Assembly (NCBI RefSeq): GCF_003051005.1
Contig: NZ_QAOW01000003.1
Location: 310,001-374,000 of the forward strand
DNA: 64,000 nt
Direction: 5' to 3'
From: Rhodococcus sp. OK519
Lineage (GTDB): Bacteria; Actinomycetota; Actinomycetes; Mycobacteriales; Mycobacteriaceae
Shown in pieces: positions 8,868 through 17,103 of the stretch. The number at the start of each line of letters is the position of its first letter. The first letter of the stretch is position 1. The translations under genes and the position numbers were made by a program. The notes below the pieces were generated by a model that was given only the letters and a program-made list of their open reading frames with translations, was not told the origin of the DNA and made no database searches.

Positions 8868-9916
8868 CGGTTCGGATCCTTGAGCTCGGTCTTCAATGGC
8901 GGGAACTGGGATAGGTCCTGCGGAACATGCTCCGGCCACAACAGTTGGTCGACCACCGTCTGAACCATCGGACTGACGCTGAAGTTCGCGACGTAGGCCA
9001 TGAAGAACGGGCCGCTGCCGACGGCCTCACCCAGCGAGCGCGCGTACGGCGCGAGCCCCTCCAGCGCCTGGCCGATGTTGTCCTTGTTGTTCTGCAGATT
9101 CGCGACGACGGCGTTCAGTTTGTCGAGCGTCGGCTTCATCTGCTGCTCGTTGTCCTGCACCAGACCAGTGAGCTGCTGTGAGACCGCCGAAACGTTCGTG
9201 ATCAGCTCACTGATCGCGTTCCGGCGGCGATCCAGCTCACCGAGCAACTGGTTGCCGTCGAGGATCAGCGAGTTGATCTGGTCACTGCGGTCCGCCAGGA
9301 TCTTCGTCACGTCCTCTGCCTTGCCCAGCAGGTCCTTCAGTGACTCGTCCCGCGAGTTGATGCTCTGCGACAGCCTGGTGACGCCGTCGAGCGCCGCCCG
9401 CAATTCCGGCGGGGTGTCCGACAAGGTCTCGGACACCGCGTTGAGCGAATCGTTGAGCTGGTTCGTGTCGAGATCCGCGACGGTGGAGGTGAGATCACCG
9501 AGCGCGTCGTTGAGCGAGTACGGAGAGTTGGTGCGCTCCAACGGAATGGTGCTGCCGACCCGCATGACGTCGGATCCCTCGGACGTCACCTGCATCGACT
9601 TACGCCCGAGAACGGTATTGGTCTTGATGTCGGCACCGGTGCTGTCGCCGAGGCGGATGCCCTCGTTCATCGAGAATCGAACCCGGACCTCGGTGCCGTC
9701 GAGTTCGATGTTCTCCACCTTGCCGACGTTCACGCCGGCGACAGTCACGAAGTCGCCGGGCATCAGCCCGCCGGCATCCTCGAACAGCGCCTCGTAGCTC
9801 ACGTTGCCGAAGAGGAACGGCAGTCGGTCGTACTGCAATCCGGCCAGCACCAGGCACGCCGAGACAGCGACACCGATGATGCCGATTCGCGTGAGATTCC
9901 GCTCACCCTTCGCCAT
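8864..9916 (-). CDS. mce4C: Mce4C, MCE-family steroid import protein
   Basis: The 350-residue protein opens with MAKGERNLTRIGIIG, an anchor helix (about 9-27), then an MCE domain (about 38-115) and a helical C-terminal domain. The start is ATG at 9916 with GGGAGG about ten bases upstream, overlapping the end of mce4B by 14 bp. A GTG nine bases earlier is too close to that ribosome site. Identified by MCE architecture and third place in the Mce A-F order. Confidence 0.94.
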   Translation of the reverse strand: MAKGERNLTRIGIIGVAVSACLVLAGLQYDRLPFLFGNVSYEALFEDAGGLMPGDFVTVAGVNVGKVENIELDGTEVRVRFSMNEGIRLGDSTGADIKTNTVLGRKSMQVTSEGSDVMRVGSTIPLERTNSPYSLNDALGDLTSTVADLDTNQLNDSLNAVSETLSDTPPELRAALDGVTRLSQSINSRDESLKDLLGKAEDVTKILADRSDQINSLILDGNQLLGELDRRRNAISELITNVSAVSQQLTGLVQDNEQQMKPTLDKLNAVVANLQNNKDNIGQALEGLAPYARSLGEAVGSGPFFMAYVANFSVSPMVQTVVDQLLWPEHVPQDLSQFPPLKTELKDPNR

Positions 9917-10937
9917 TGAATGCACACCTCCCCGTCGTCTGAAGCGGTGTGGTCGGCAGTTCCACCCGCAACTCCTTCCCGTCGGGTCCGGAGAACTTGA
10001 ATGCCACCTCGCACGTATAGAACTGGAAGAACGCACCGTACGAACCAGCTCGGATCAGCTTCCGGTAAGACTCGGGCAGCCGCTCGAGCACCCAGTTGAT
10101 GTCGTCCTGGCCGTTCTGCAGGTTCGTCGCGAGTTCGCCCGCGTGAGCGATGGTCGACTGCAGATCGGGACGCGCTCCCTGAAGCAACTGCGCGAGGTCG
10201 TCGGTGGCCGTGGCGAGCTTCGGGATTGCGGCGCCGATCGGATCACGGTCCTGGGCGAGACCACTCACCAATTGCTGAAGCTGGTCGATGGTGCTCGAGA
10301 ACTGATCGCCCTTGTCGTTGATCGTCGTCAGCGTGGTGTTCAGGTTCGTGATGACGTCACCGATCAGCTTGTCCCGGTCCGCGAGGGTCGACGTGAACGA
10401 GCTGGTGTTACCGAGCAGCGACACCAGCGTGCCGCCCTGCCCCTGCAGAACCTGCAGCAGCGCTCCGCTCAGGTCGTTGACCTGTTCGGCGCTGAGGCCA
10501 CGGAGCAGAGGCTTGAAGCCACCGAGCAGCATGTCCAGATCGAGAGCCGGCGCCGTCTGCGACTCCGGGATCGTCTGTCCCTTGGAGAGCGTCTCAGGCG
10601 AGCCTTCCCCGTCGAGCAGCTCGAGGTATCGGTCTCCGACGAGGTTCTCATAGCGGACCGTTGCCCGGGTGCTCTGCAGCAGTGGGTACTTCGTGTCGAC
10701 GTCGAAGCTGACGTACGCGAGGTTGTCCGACCCCACCTCGACACCCTTGACGGTGCCGACCGGGACGCCGGCAATCCGGACCTTCTCCCCCGACTTGAGT
10801 CCGGAAGCGTTGGTGAACTGGGCACGGTAGCCGTCGGTGCTGCTGAATCGGGCCTGGCTGAACACGACTGCCAGACCGGCGAAGATCAGCACCATCACGA
10901 CGGTGAACGCGAGGAACTTGACTGTGGTCGCGCGCAT
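9903..10937 (-). CDS. mce4B: Mce4B, MCE-family steroid import protein
   Basis: The 344-residue protein carries an N-terminal anchor (about 6-27), an MCE domain (about 36-112) and a helical C-terminal domain. The mce4A stop and mce4B start share a base (TGATG at 10935-10939), so translation is coupled. It is the second of six Mce subunits of the steroid importer and has the length typical of B subunits. Confidence 0.95.
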   Translation of the reverse strand: MRATTVKFLAFTVVMVLIFAGLAVVFSQARFSSTDGYRAQFTNASGLKSGEKVRIAGVPVGTVKGVEVGSDNLAYVSFDVDTKYPLLQSTRATVRYENLVGDRYLELLDGEGSPETLSKGQTIPESQTAPALDLDMLLGGFKPLLRGLSAEQVNDLSGALLQVLQGQGGTLVSLLGNTSSFTSTLADRDKLIGDVITNLNTTLTTINDKGDQFSSTIDQLQQLVSGLAQDRDPIGAAIPKLATATDDLAQLLQGARPDLQSTIAHAGELATNLQNGQDDINWVLERLPESYRKLIRAGSYGAFFQFYTCEVAFKFSGPDGKELRVELPTTPLQTTGRCAFNGEG

Positions 10938-12118
10938 CAGTTCTGACCTTCCGCAACCGGGGTTCCGCCGTAGAGCATCTGGAACAGCGTGGGCATGCTG
11001 ATGGTCGTCTTCGTCGCCGGCATGTAGGGGGTGTTCGCACTGTCGGTCACCACGAACGGCGCGTTACCGTCACGCCTCGGATCGAAGTCGGGCAGCCCCC
11101 AGCAATTCGGGCCACCCGTGGCATTGACCTTGGGCAGATCGCGCGGGTACGTGTACGGCTCGAGGCCGCCCAGGAAGCTCGAGCTCATCGCGAAGCCTGC
11201 CTGGCTACCGCCCTCGATCTGTTCGGCCATCGGTCGGGCCTTGTTGAGGCCGATGATGAGGCACGAGATCGCCGGCGAGTAGCCCGACAGCAGCGCCGTG
11301 GTCGGCTCCAGCAGCGCAAGTGCGCGCGTCAGGTTTGCCTCGTTGTCGGTGAGCAACTGGTTTCCGTTGTTCGCAAGGGCGACGGCGTTCTCCAGAGTCA
11401 TCCGCAGGTTCTCCCGCTCCTCGACGATGCTGCCGCTGGTGGCGGTGAGGTTGCCGAGCAGCGTCATCAGATCCGGCGTGACGTCGGCGTACGTGTTGGT
11501 CACGGTGGCCGCAGCGGCGAGGTCCCGCTTCAGCTGCGGCAGGGTCGGATTCATCTTCTTCAGGTACGCGTCGGTCTCACCGAGCAGCTCGCCGAGTTCG
11601 TTGCCACGACCGTTGAGCGCCGACGAGATGGCGCCGAGGGTCGCGTTGAGCTTCTCAGGCTCGATCTGCTGCAGCAGCGTCGACAGGTTCTGGAACAGCG
11701 TGTTGAACTCGACGGTGACGCTCTCTGCGCCGATCACCGAGCCCGGCTGCAGAGATTTGGGCGACGGATCGCTCGGCGTGACGAAGTTGACGTACTTGGA
11801 GCCGAACACGGTGGTCGACTTGATCTCGACGGGAGAATTCGACGGAATGAGGTGCATCTGCGACGGATTCATCGCGAGCTTGATCCGCGCCTGGCCGTCG
11901 ACCTCGTCGATCGACGCGACCCGGCCCACCTCGACCCCACGGAGCTTGACCTTCGCGTCAGGCTCCATCACGAGACCTGAGCGCGAGGCTGTGATCGTCA
12001 CCGACTCGGTCTTCGTGAAGCCACCGACGAACATCGTCAGTGCCACGACGACGATCGCCACGATGCTGAACACCATCACGGCCGCGGCGAGCTTCTTCTT
12101 CCACCTTGATTCGGGCAT
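10937..12118 (-). CDS. mce4A: Mce4A, MCE-family steroid import protein
   Basis: The 393-residue protein has a basic start (MPESRWKKK), an anchor helix (about 10-31), an MCE domain (about 38-115) and the helical MCE C-terminal domain. The ATG at 12118 has GGAGG close upstream and is 11 bp after the yrbE4B stop. Mce4A is the first of six subunits of the complex that imports cholesterol and related steroids in mycobacteria and Rhodococcus. The steroid assignment rests on the flanking sterol genes and KstR boxes. Confidence 0.95.
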   Translation of the reverse strand: MPESRWKKKLAAAVMVFSIVAIVVVALTMFVGGFTKTESVTITASRSGLVMEPDAKVKLRGVEVGRVASIDEVDGQARIKLAMNPSQMHLIPSNSPVEIKSTTVFGSKYVNFVTPSDPSPKSLQPGSVIGAESVTVEFNTLFQNLSTLLQQIEPEKLNATLGAISSALNGRGNELGELLGETDAYLKKMNPTLPQLKRDLAAAATVTNTYADVTPDLMTLLGNLTATSGSIVEERENLRMTLENAVALANNGNQLLTDNEANLTRALALLEPTTALLSGYSPAISCLIIGLNKARPMAEQIEGGSQAGFAMSSSFLGGLEPYTYPRDLPKVNATGGPNCWGLPDFDPRRDGNAPFVVTDSANTPYMPATKTTISMPTLFQMLYGGTPVAEGQN

Positions 12119-12129
12119 CGCTCCTCCGC

Positions 12130-12981
12130 CTATCCCGAGAGGTTGAAGTTGCCGGACTGGCCGTAGATCGCCAGCGAGATCAGCAGGGTCACCGTCACGA
12201 CGGCGATGAGCGAGGCGCGGACGGCATTACCCACCGCGACACCGACACCGACCGGGCCGCCACTGGCGTTGTAGCCGTAGTAGGTGTGGATGAGCATCAC
12301 GGCCACGCCCATCACGATCGCCTGCACGAACGACCACAGAATGTCCGTCGGTATCAGGAAGGTCGTGAAGTAGTGGTCGTAGACGCCGCCCGACTGCCCA
12401 TTGAGTACGACTGTCGCGAAACGACTGGCCACGAAGGACGCGATGACCGCCAGCGAGTACAGCGGGACGATCGCGATGATGCCGGCCATGACGCGCGTCG
12501 AGACGAGGTACGGAATCGACGGGATGGCCATCGATTCGAGGGCATCGATCTCCTCGGAGACCCGCATGGCGCCGAGCTGAGCGGTGGAGCCGGCGCCGAT
12601 GGTGGCAGCCAGACCGATACCCGCGATGACGGGCGCTGCGATACGCACGTTGATGAAGGCGGCGAAGAAGCCCGTGAGCGCCTCGACACCGATGTTGCCG
12701 AGCGAGCTGAAGCCCTGCACCGCGATGGTGCCGCCGGTGAACAGCGTGAGGAATCCGACGATGACCACCGTGCCGCCGATGACGGCCAGCGCGCCTGTGC
12801 CCATGCTGATCTCGGCGATGAGACGCAGGACTTCCCGGCGGTAATGCAGCAGCGCGCGTGGGGACCATGCGAGCGCGCGCCAGAAGAACAGCGCCTGCTC
12901 ACCGACCCGGTCGGTCGAGCGCGATGCGCGCGACAGACGCCGTCGTGTGCGGACGAAACGTCCCGATGCCACCAGAGCCAT
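12130..12981 (-). CDS. yrbE4B: YrbE4B, MlaE-family permease of the Mce4 importer
   Basis: The 283-residue integral membrane protein of the MlaE/YrbE family has a cytoplasmic N-terminus of about 60 residues, then five to six hydrophobic helices. The conserved loop AMRVSEEIDALESMAIP couples to the ATPase in this family. The MceG ATPase is not in the window, as expected, because it is encoded elsewhere in these genomes. It starts 20 bp after yrbE4A and precedes mce4A by 11 bp. Confidence 0.95.
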   Translation of the reverse strand: MALVASGRFVRTRRRLSRASRSTDRVGEQALFFWRALAWSPRALLHYRREVLRLIAEISMGTGALAVIGGTVVIVGFLTLFTGGTIAVQGFSSLGNIGVEALTGFFAAFINVRIAAPVIAGIGLAATIGAGSTAQLGAMRVSEEIDALESMAIPSIPYLVSTRVMAGIIAIVPLYSLAVIASFVASRFATVVLNGQSGGVYDHYFTTFLIPTDILWSFVQAIVMGVAVMLIHTYYGYNASGGPVGVGVAVGNAVRASLIAVVTVTLLISLAIYGQSGNFNLSG

Positions 12982-13001
12982 CTAATTCACCACCCTGTCA
13001 C

Positions 13002-13766
13002 TCACCCGGACGTCAACTTGATGCCGATGGCGGTGATGAGCACGTTGACCACGAACAGCGCCATGAACGAGAAAACGACGGTCTGGTTGACCGCGTCACC
13101 GACACTCTTCGCGCCACCGCGGACGTTCATGCCGAGGTATGCAGCCATCAGGCCCGCGATCATGCCGAACAGACCGGCCTTGAGCATCGAGATCATCAGT
13201 TCCCCGAAGCCGGTCAGCAAGGTGATGCCGTTGACGAACGCACCAGGGTTGACGTCTTGGACGTACACCGAGAAGAGGAAGCCACCGAGGATGCCGATGG
13301 TGCAGACGAGACCGTTGAGGAGCAGCGCGACCACGGTGGACGCGAGCACGCGCGGCACCACGAGGCGGTGGATCGGGTTGATACCCAGCACCCTCATCGC
13401 GTCGATCTCCTCGCGGATAGTTCGGGCCGCGAGGTCCGCACAGATCGCGGTCGCGCCGGCGCCGGCGACGATGAGCACCGTGACGATGGGGCCGACCTGC
13501 GTGACCGCCCCGAGGGCCGCGCCCGCGCCGCTGAGGTCGGCCGCGCCGATCTCGCGCAGGAGAATGTTGATCGTGAAGCTCACCAACACGGTGAACGGGA
13601 TGGCGACGAGCACCGTCGGGACCATCGAAACGCGCGCGACGAACCACGCCTGATCGATGAACTCCCGGCGCTGGAACGGGCGCGAAAAGACTGCCCGGAG
13701 CGTGTCTGCCGACATCGCGAAGAATCCGCCGGCGGCTCGTAGAGGTACCTCGAGGAGGTCGACCAC
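13002..13766 (-). CDS. yrbE4A: YrbE4A, MlaE-family permease of the Mce4 importer
   Basis: This is the first gene of the mce4 operon. GTG at 13766 is chosen as start because GAGGAGGG lies five bases upstream and the resulting 254 residues is the usual YrbE4A length; an ATG 27 bases earlier lacks a ribosome site. Hydrophobic helices and the EEIDAMRVLGINPIHRLVVP loop identify the MlaE permease family. With YrbE4B it forms the membrane channel receiving sterol from the Mce tube. Two KstR-like boxes lie upstream. Confidence 0.95.
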   Translation of the reverse strand: MVDLLEVPLRAAGGFFAMSADTLRAVFSRPFQRREFIDQAWFVARVSMVPTVLVAIPFTVLVSFTINILLREIGAADLSGAGAALGAVTQVGPIVTVLIVAGAGATAICADLAARTIREEIDAMRVLGINPIHRLVVPRVLASTVVALLLNGLVCTIGILGGFLFSVYVQDVNPGAFVNGITLLTGFGELMISMLKAGLFGMIAGLMAAYLGMNVRGGAKSVGDAVNQTVVFSFMALFVVNVLITAIGIKLTSG

Positions 13767-13889
13767 GTTTCCCTCCTCACCAATCCTCGTCATGAACGTT
13801 CGATGCGTGCGGCCGCAGCATGTGCGGCACAACACACCCCCCAGGGCGTCCGAACAGGACAAACGCTCTGTGACCCAGGTCATATTAAC

Positions 13890-13903
13890 TAGAACGTGTT
13901 CAC
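13890..13903. promoter_or_regulatory. KstR-like operator, proximal box of mce4
   Basis: TAGAACGTGTTCAC fits the KstR consensus TnnAACnnGTTnnA except for the last base. It lies 124 bp upstream of the yrbE4A start. KstR is the TetR repressor of sterol uptake and side-chain genes; its ligands are steroid CoA thioesters. Confidence 0.75.
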
Positions 13904-14206
13904 CTGTCAAAGATCTGGGCGAATACACCGCCGAAACCGGATCACGCGTCGCCACTCCCGAGTCCACCCGAAGGCGAGAACCGGCCCATCGACGATATGG
14001 AGCGGACCGGAATGACCTCGCCGCGGACATCTCCATAGAGTCCATACGGCGTCATCTACCTGCGTATATACCCAGGTTTGCGCCATCCGCCGAGACTACG
14101 GAACACAGCAGCCCGAAGAGTTCCGCGATATCCTGGGCGCCACACCCGAGCGGTCGCCTGCCGCAGGATCGGCTATACCTTCGGCGCGGCGGAGCAGGTC
14201 AGAAAA

Positions 14207-14220
14207 TGGAACGCGTTCTA
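14207..14220. promoter_or_regulatory. KstR-like operator, distal box of mce4
   Basis: TGGAACGCGTTCTA matches the KstR consensus at every fixed position. It lies 441 bp upstream of yrbE4A and downstream of the oppositely bounded hsd4A gene, so its only possible target within the window is the mce4 operon or an unseen transcript. Confidence 0.75.
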
Positions 14221-14338
14221 GACACCAGTACAGCGTTCGGCGGCGGGCCCACTCGAAAGCGGCCGCCCATCGAAGACGACGCCCGGACGCATCCACGTCC
14301 GACTCATTTTGTCGCCTTTCTTCCTACATGTATCGGAA

Positions 14339-14375
14339 ATCCCGCAATCCCCCGTTACGTGGGGAATTGCGGGAT
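14339..14375 (-). terminator. Terminator after hsd4A
   Basis: A 14-bp stem (14339-14352 with 14361-14375, one bulged base) is followed on the minus strand by TTTCC. It lies 25 bp past the hsd4A stop and insulates it from mce4. Confidence 0.75.
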
Positions 14376-14399
14376 CGTCTGGATCGAAACCGGGCGCGA

Positions 14400-15311
14400 T
14401 CAGCCCAGCGACTTGAGCGCCTCCGAGGCGGAGAACATCCGCTCGGGATCACGGTTCTCGAAGTAGCCACCCATCTCGTCAGCGAGGCCGGCTGGGGTCC
14501 ACTGCGCATCCGCATCGAAACGCTGCTCGACGACCGGCGCGGCCATGAGCGCGACCATGGGGCCGTAGACGACGAAGACCTGACCATTGACCTTGTCCGC
14601 GGCAGGCGACGCCAGGTACGACACGAGCGCAGCGACGTGCTCGGGTGACAGCGGATCGATCTGCCCCTCGGGAGCATCACCGAAGACGGACTCCGTCATC
14701 GTCGTCCGTGCGCGCGGGCAGATGGCGTTGGCGCGGACGCCGTAGCGGGACAGTCCACGCGCCGCCGACAGTGTCAGCGCCGTGATACCGGCCTTCGCGG
14801 CGCCGTAGTTCGGCTGGCCGGCAGGACCGAGTAAGCCCGCCTCCGACGACGTGTTGATCAGTCGTCCGTAGACGGGGGCACCGTCGGCCTTCGACTTGTC
14901 GCGCCAGAAGGTGGCCGCATTGCGGGACAGAAGGAAGTGACCACGCAGGTGCACCTTGAGGACGAGATCCCACTCCTCGTCAGACATGCCGAAAAGCATG
15001 CGGTCGCGGACGATTCCCGCGTTGTTGACGACGATGTCGACGCCGCCGAGCCCCTGCGCCGCCGCCATGAGGGCGTCCGCCGTCGACCGTTCGGCGACGT
15101 CACCCGCGATGAACTCGACCTTGCCACCGAGGGCACGGATCTCGTCGAGCGTCGACTCGACGGTGTCGTTGACCGCAAGATCGTTGACGACGACGGAAGC
15201 GCCCGACTGGGCCAAACCGATCGCCTCGGCCCGACCGAGGCCGGACCCCGATCCGGTCACGATCGCGACCTTGCCCTCCAAGCTGACCTCGCGACTACTG
15301 CCTGCACTCAT
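14400..15311 (-). CDS. hsd4A: Short-chain dehydrogenase Hsd4A (sterol side-chain 3-hydroxyacyl-CoA / 17beta-hydroxysteroid dehydrogenase)
   Basis: The 303-residue SDR has the cofactor motif TGSGSGLG (19-26), NNAG at 96-99, and catalytic Ser156, Tyr169 and Lys173 (YGAAK). Length and the extra C-terminal segment resemble the peroxisomal multifunctional enzyme type 2 dehydrogenase domain. Homologues (Rv3502c) oxidise 3-hydroxyacyl-CoA intermediates of the sterol side chain, and also 17-hydroxysteroids. It sits between fdxD and mce4 as in M. tuberculosis. A KstR box within a long palindrome lies 85 bp upstream. Confidence 0.9.
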   Translation of the reverse strand: MSAGSSREVSLEGKVAIVTGSGSGLGRAEAIGLAQSGASVVVNDLAVNDTVESTLDEIRALGGKVEFIAGDVAERSTADALMAAAQGLGGVDIVVNNAGIVRDRMLFGMSDEEWDLVLKVHLRGHFLLSRNAATFWRDKSKADGAPVYGRLINTSSEAGLLGPAGQPNYGAAKAGITALTLSAARGLSRYGVRANAICPRARTTMTESVFGDAPEGQIDPLSPEHVAALVSYLASPAADKVNGQVFVVYGPMVALMAAPVVEQRFDADAQWTPAGLADEMGGYFENRDPERMFSASEALKSLG

Positions 15312-15385
15312 CTACGCACTCCCGTACCGGTGACGTCGACCGGCCTCGCGCCGGTCGGTGCCTCGTCGCCGCGGCTGTCGACGAC

Positions 15386-15419
15386 GCGGCCAATGTAGAA
15401 CGTGTTCTACATTGGCCGC
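15386..15419. promoter_or_regulatory. 34-bp palindrome containing a perfect KstR box (hsd4A promoter)
   Basis: Two 16-base arms (15386-15401 and 15404-15419) pair perfectly around a GT centre. The core TAGAACGTGTTCTA (15396-15409) matches the KstR consensus fully. It lies 75 bp upstream of hsd4A and just past the fdxD stop. It may serve as both operator and RNA hairpin; no T-run follows on either strand. Confidence 0.85.
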
Positions 15420-15429
15420 AAGGGTGGCG

Positions 15430-15618
15430 CTAGTGCTCGGTGAGCGCCGCGCGCGGGCACTGCGCGATTGCCGAACGCACGTCGGCTTCCCTATCGGCCG
15501 GAGGAACGGCGGCGGAGATGAGCAGCTCCTCGTTGTCGTCCAGATCGAAGATGTCGGGAGCGATTCCGACGCAGACACCGTTGGCCTCGCAGCGATCCCT
15601 GTCGACCCTTACCTCCAT
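15430..15618 (-). CDS. fdxD: [3Fe-4S]-type ferredoxin FdxD
   Basis: The 62-residue acidic ferredoxin has the cluster motif C10-x5-C16 and a distal C54-Pro (QCPRAAL). The third ligand place of the usual CxxCxxC reads Asn13 (CEANGVC), as in actinobacterial 3Fe-4S ferredoxins that serve cytochromes P450. ATG at 15618 has GAGGAA upstream. It is the orthologue of Rv3503c by place and size. The electron acceptor is not known; CYP125 is a candidate by regulon. It is divergent from fadE26, sharing a KstR box. Confidence 0.9.
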   Translation of the reverse strand: MEVRVDRDRCEANGVCVGIAPDIFDLDDNEELLISAAVPPADREADVRSAIAQCPRAALTEH

Positions 15619-15705
15619 GACGGTTCCTCATTTCACGTTCGTTCGAAAGACTGGACGGAAGCGCTGCGCACCGGGCTGTGGCGCACCGACACTTCGCCAT
15701 AAGAC

Positions 15706-15719
15706 TAGAACCCGTTTCA
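15706..15719. promoter_or_regulatory. KstR operator between fdxD and fadE26
   Basis: TAGAACCCGTTTCA matches TnnAACnnGTTnnA fully. It is 88 bp from the fdxD start and 181 bp from the fadE26 start, in a 281-bp divergent intergenic region that otherwise shows no gene. Confidence 0.82.
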
Positions 15720-15899
15720 CTGCTGTGCAATGATTCGGACAACCCTCCTCTAGGCGCCGACCGCGCGGTCGGCACCGGTGACGGAAAGGCCGCTGTCACA
15801 GCCTCGTACACGATCAGCCGTGCTCGCGATCATTCCAGAACTCAGTGCCGAATCGGGCGAATCAGCGCCGACGATTGCTCTGGAATGGAGAACAACCGC

Positions 15900-17081
15900 G
15901 TGGATATCACCTACACCCCGCAGCAGCAGCAGCTGCGGGAAGAATTGCGAAGCTACTTTGCGAAATTGATGACCCCCGAACGCCGTGAGGCGCTCGCCGC
16001 GACCACCGGCGAGTACGGCGAAGGCAATGTCTACCGTGAGGTCGTCCAGCAGATGGGCCAGGACGGCTGGCTCACGCTGGGCTGGCCCAAGGAGTACGGC
16101 GGGCAGGAACGCTCCGCGATGGAGCAGCTCATCTTCACCGACGAGGCCGCCATCGCCGGCGCACCGGTGCCGTTCCTGACGATCAACTCGGTCGCACCGA
16201 CGATCATGCACTTCGGCACCCCCGAGCAGAAGGCGTTCTTCCTCCCCAAGATCTCGGCGGGTGAGCTGCACTTCTCGATCGGCTATTCCGAGCCGGGAGC
16301 CGGCACCGACCTCGCGTCGCTTCGCACGTCCGCGGTCAAGGACGGCGACGACTACGTCATCAACGGCCAGAAGATGTGGACAAGCCTCATCCAGTACGCC
16401 GACTACATCTGGCTGGCGTGCCGCACGGATCCGAGCGCCCGGAAGCACCGCGGCATCAGCATGCTGATCGTGCCGACCACCGCCGAGGGCTTCTCGCACA
16501 CGCCGGTCCACACGATGGCAGGCCCGGACACCAGTGCCACCTACTACCAGGACGTCCGCGTCCCGCAGACCTCGCTCGTCGGCGAGGAGCACGGCGGCTG
16601 GCGACTGATCACCAACCAGCTCAACCATGAGCGCGTCGCGCTGACATCGGCCGGCCCGATCATGACGGCGCTGCAGGAAGTGCGCGAGTGGGCGCAGAAC
16701 ACCAAGCTCGCCGACGGCCGGCGCGTGATCGACCAGGAGTGGGTGCAGATCAATCTCGCACGGGTGCACGCCAAGACCGAGTACCTCAAGCTCATGAACT
16801 GGGAGATCGCCTCTGCGGAGGATCACGCCCCAGGTCCCGAGGCCGCGTCCGCCAACAAGGTCTTCGGCACCGAGTTCGCGACCGAGGCATACCGCCTGCT
16901 CATGGAGATCATGGGCCCGGCCGCCACCGTCCGGCAGAACTCTCCCGGCGTCCTCCTCCGCGGACGCCTCGAGCGGATGCACCGCTCCGCACTGATCCTC
17001 ACCTTCGGCGGCGGCACCAACGAGGTGCAGCGGGACATCATCGCGATGACCGCCCTCGGTCAGCCCGCATCGAAGCGATAA
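15900..17081 (+). CDS. fadE26: Acyl-CoA dehydrogenase FadE26 (ChsE4), sterol side-chain
   Basis: The 393-residue flavoprotein acyl-CoA dehydrogenase begins VDITYTPQQQQLREELRSY, closely like M. tuberculosis FadE26. GTG at 15900 is preferred over an ATG 15 bases earlier because GGAG then falls ten bases upstream and the N-terminus matches the family. Motifs include YSEPGAGTDLAS, NGQKMWTS and the C-terminal GGGTNEVQRDI. In homologues FadE26 pairs with FadE27 as an alpha2-beta2 enzyme (ChsE4-ChsE5) that desaturates C5 and C8 steroid side-chain CoA esters. fadE27 starts 22 bp later. Confidence 0.93.
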   Translation: MDITYTPQQQQLREELRSYFAKLMTPERREALAATTGEYGEGNVYREVVQQMGQDGWLTLGWPKEYGGQERSAMEQLIFTDEAAIAGAPVPFLTINSVAPTIMHFGTPEQKAFFLPKISAGELHFSIGYSEPGAGTDLASLRTSAVKDGDDYVINGQKMWTSLIQYADYIWLACRTDPSARKHRGISMLIVPTTAEGFSHTPVHTMAGPDTSATYYQDVRVPQTSLVGEEHGGWRLITNQLNHERVALTSAGPIMTALQEVREWAQNTKLADGRRVIDQEWVQINLARVHAKTEYLKLMNWEIASAEDHAPGPEAASANKVFGTEFATEAYRLLMEIMGPAATVRQNSPGVLLRGRLERMHRSALILTFGGGTNEVQRDIIAMTALGQPASKR

Positions 17082-17103
17082 GAAAGGACTCAGGGACAAA
17101 GTC

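Larger units (their letters stand above)
13767..14399. other. 633-bp gene-free control region upstream of the mce4 operon
   Basis: No convincing gene is seen; the short open frames here lack ribosome sites and family motifs. It holds two KstR-like palindromes (13890-13903, 14207-14220) and, at its right end, the hsd4A terminator. The 5' leader of yrbE4A from the nearer box is about 120 bp. Confidence 0.7.

Noticed and set aside
13002-14045. Longer form of yrbE4A (347 residues)
   Set aside because: The extension would cover the KstR box and exceeds the usual 254-residue length; GTG at 13766 has a strong ribosome site.
14096-14296. 66-codon minus-strand frame in the mce4 control region
   Set aside because: No ribosome site, no motif, and it contains the perfect KstR box at 14207-14220.
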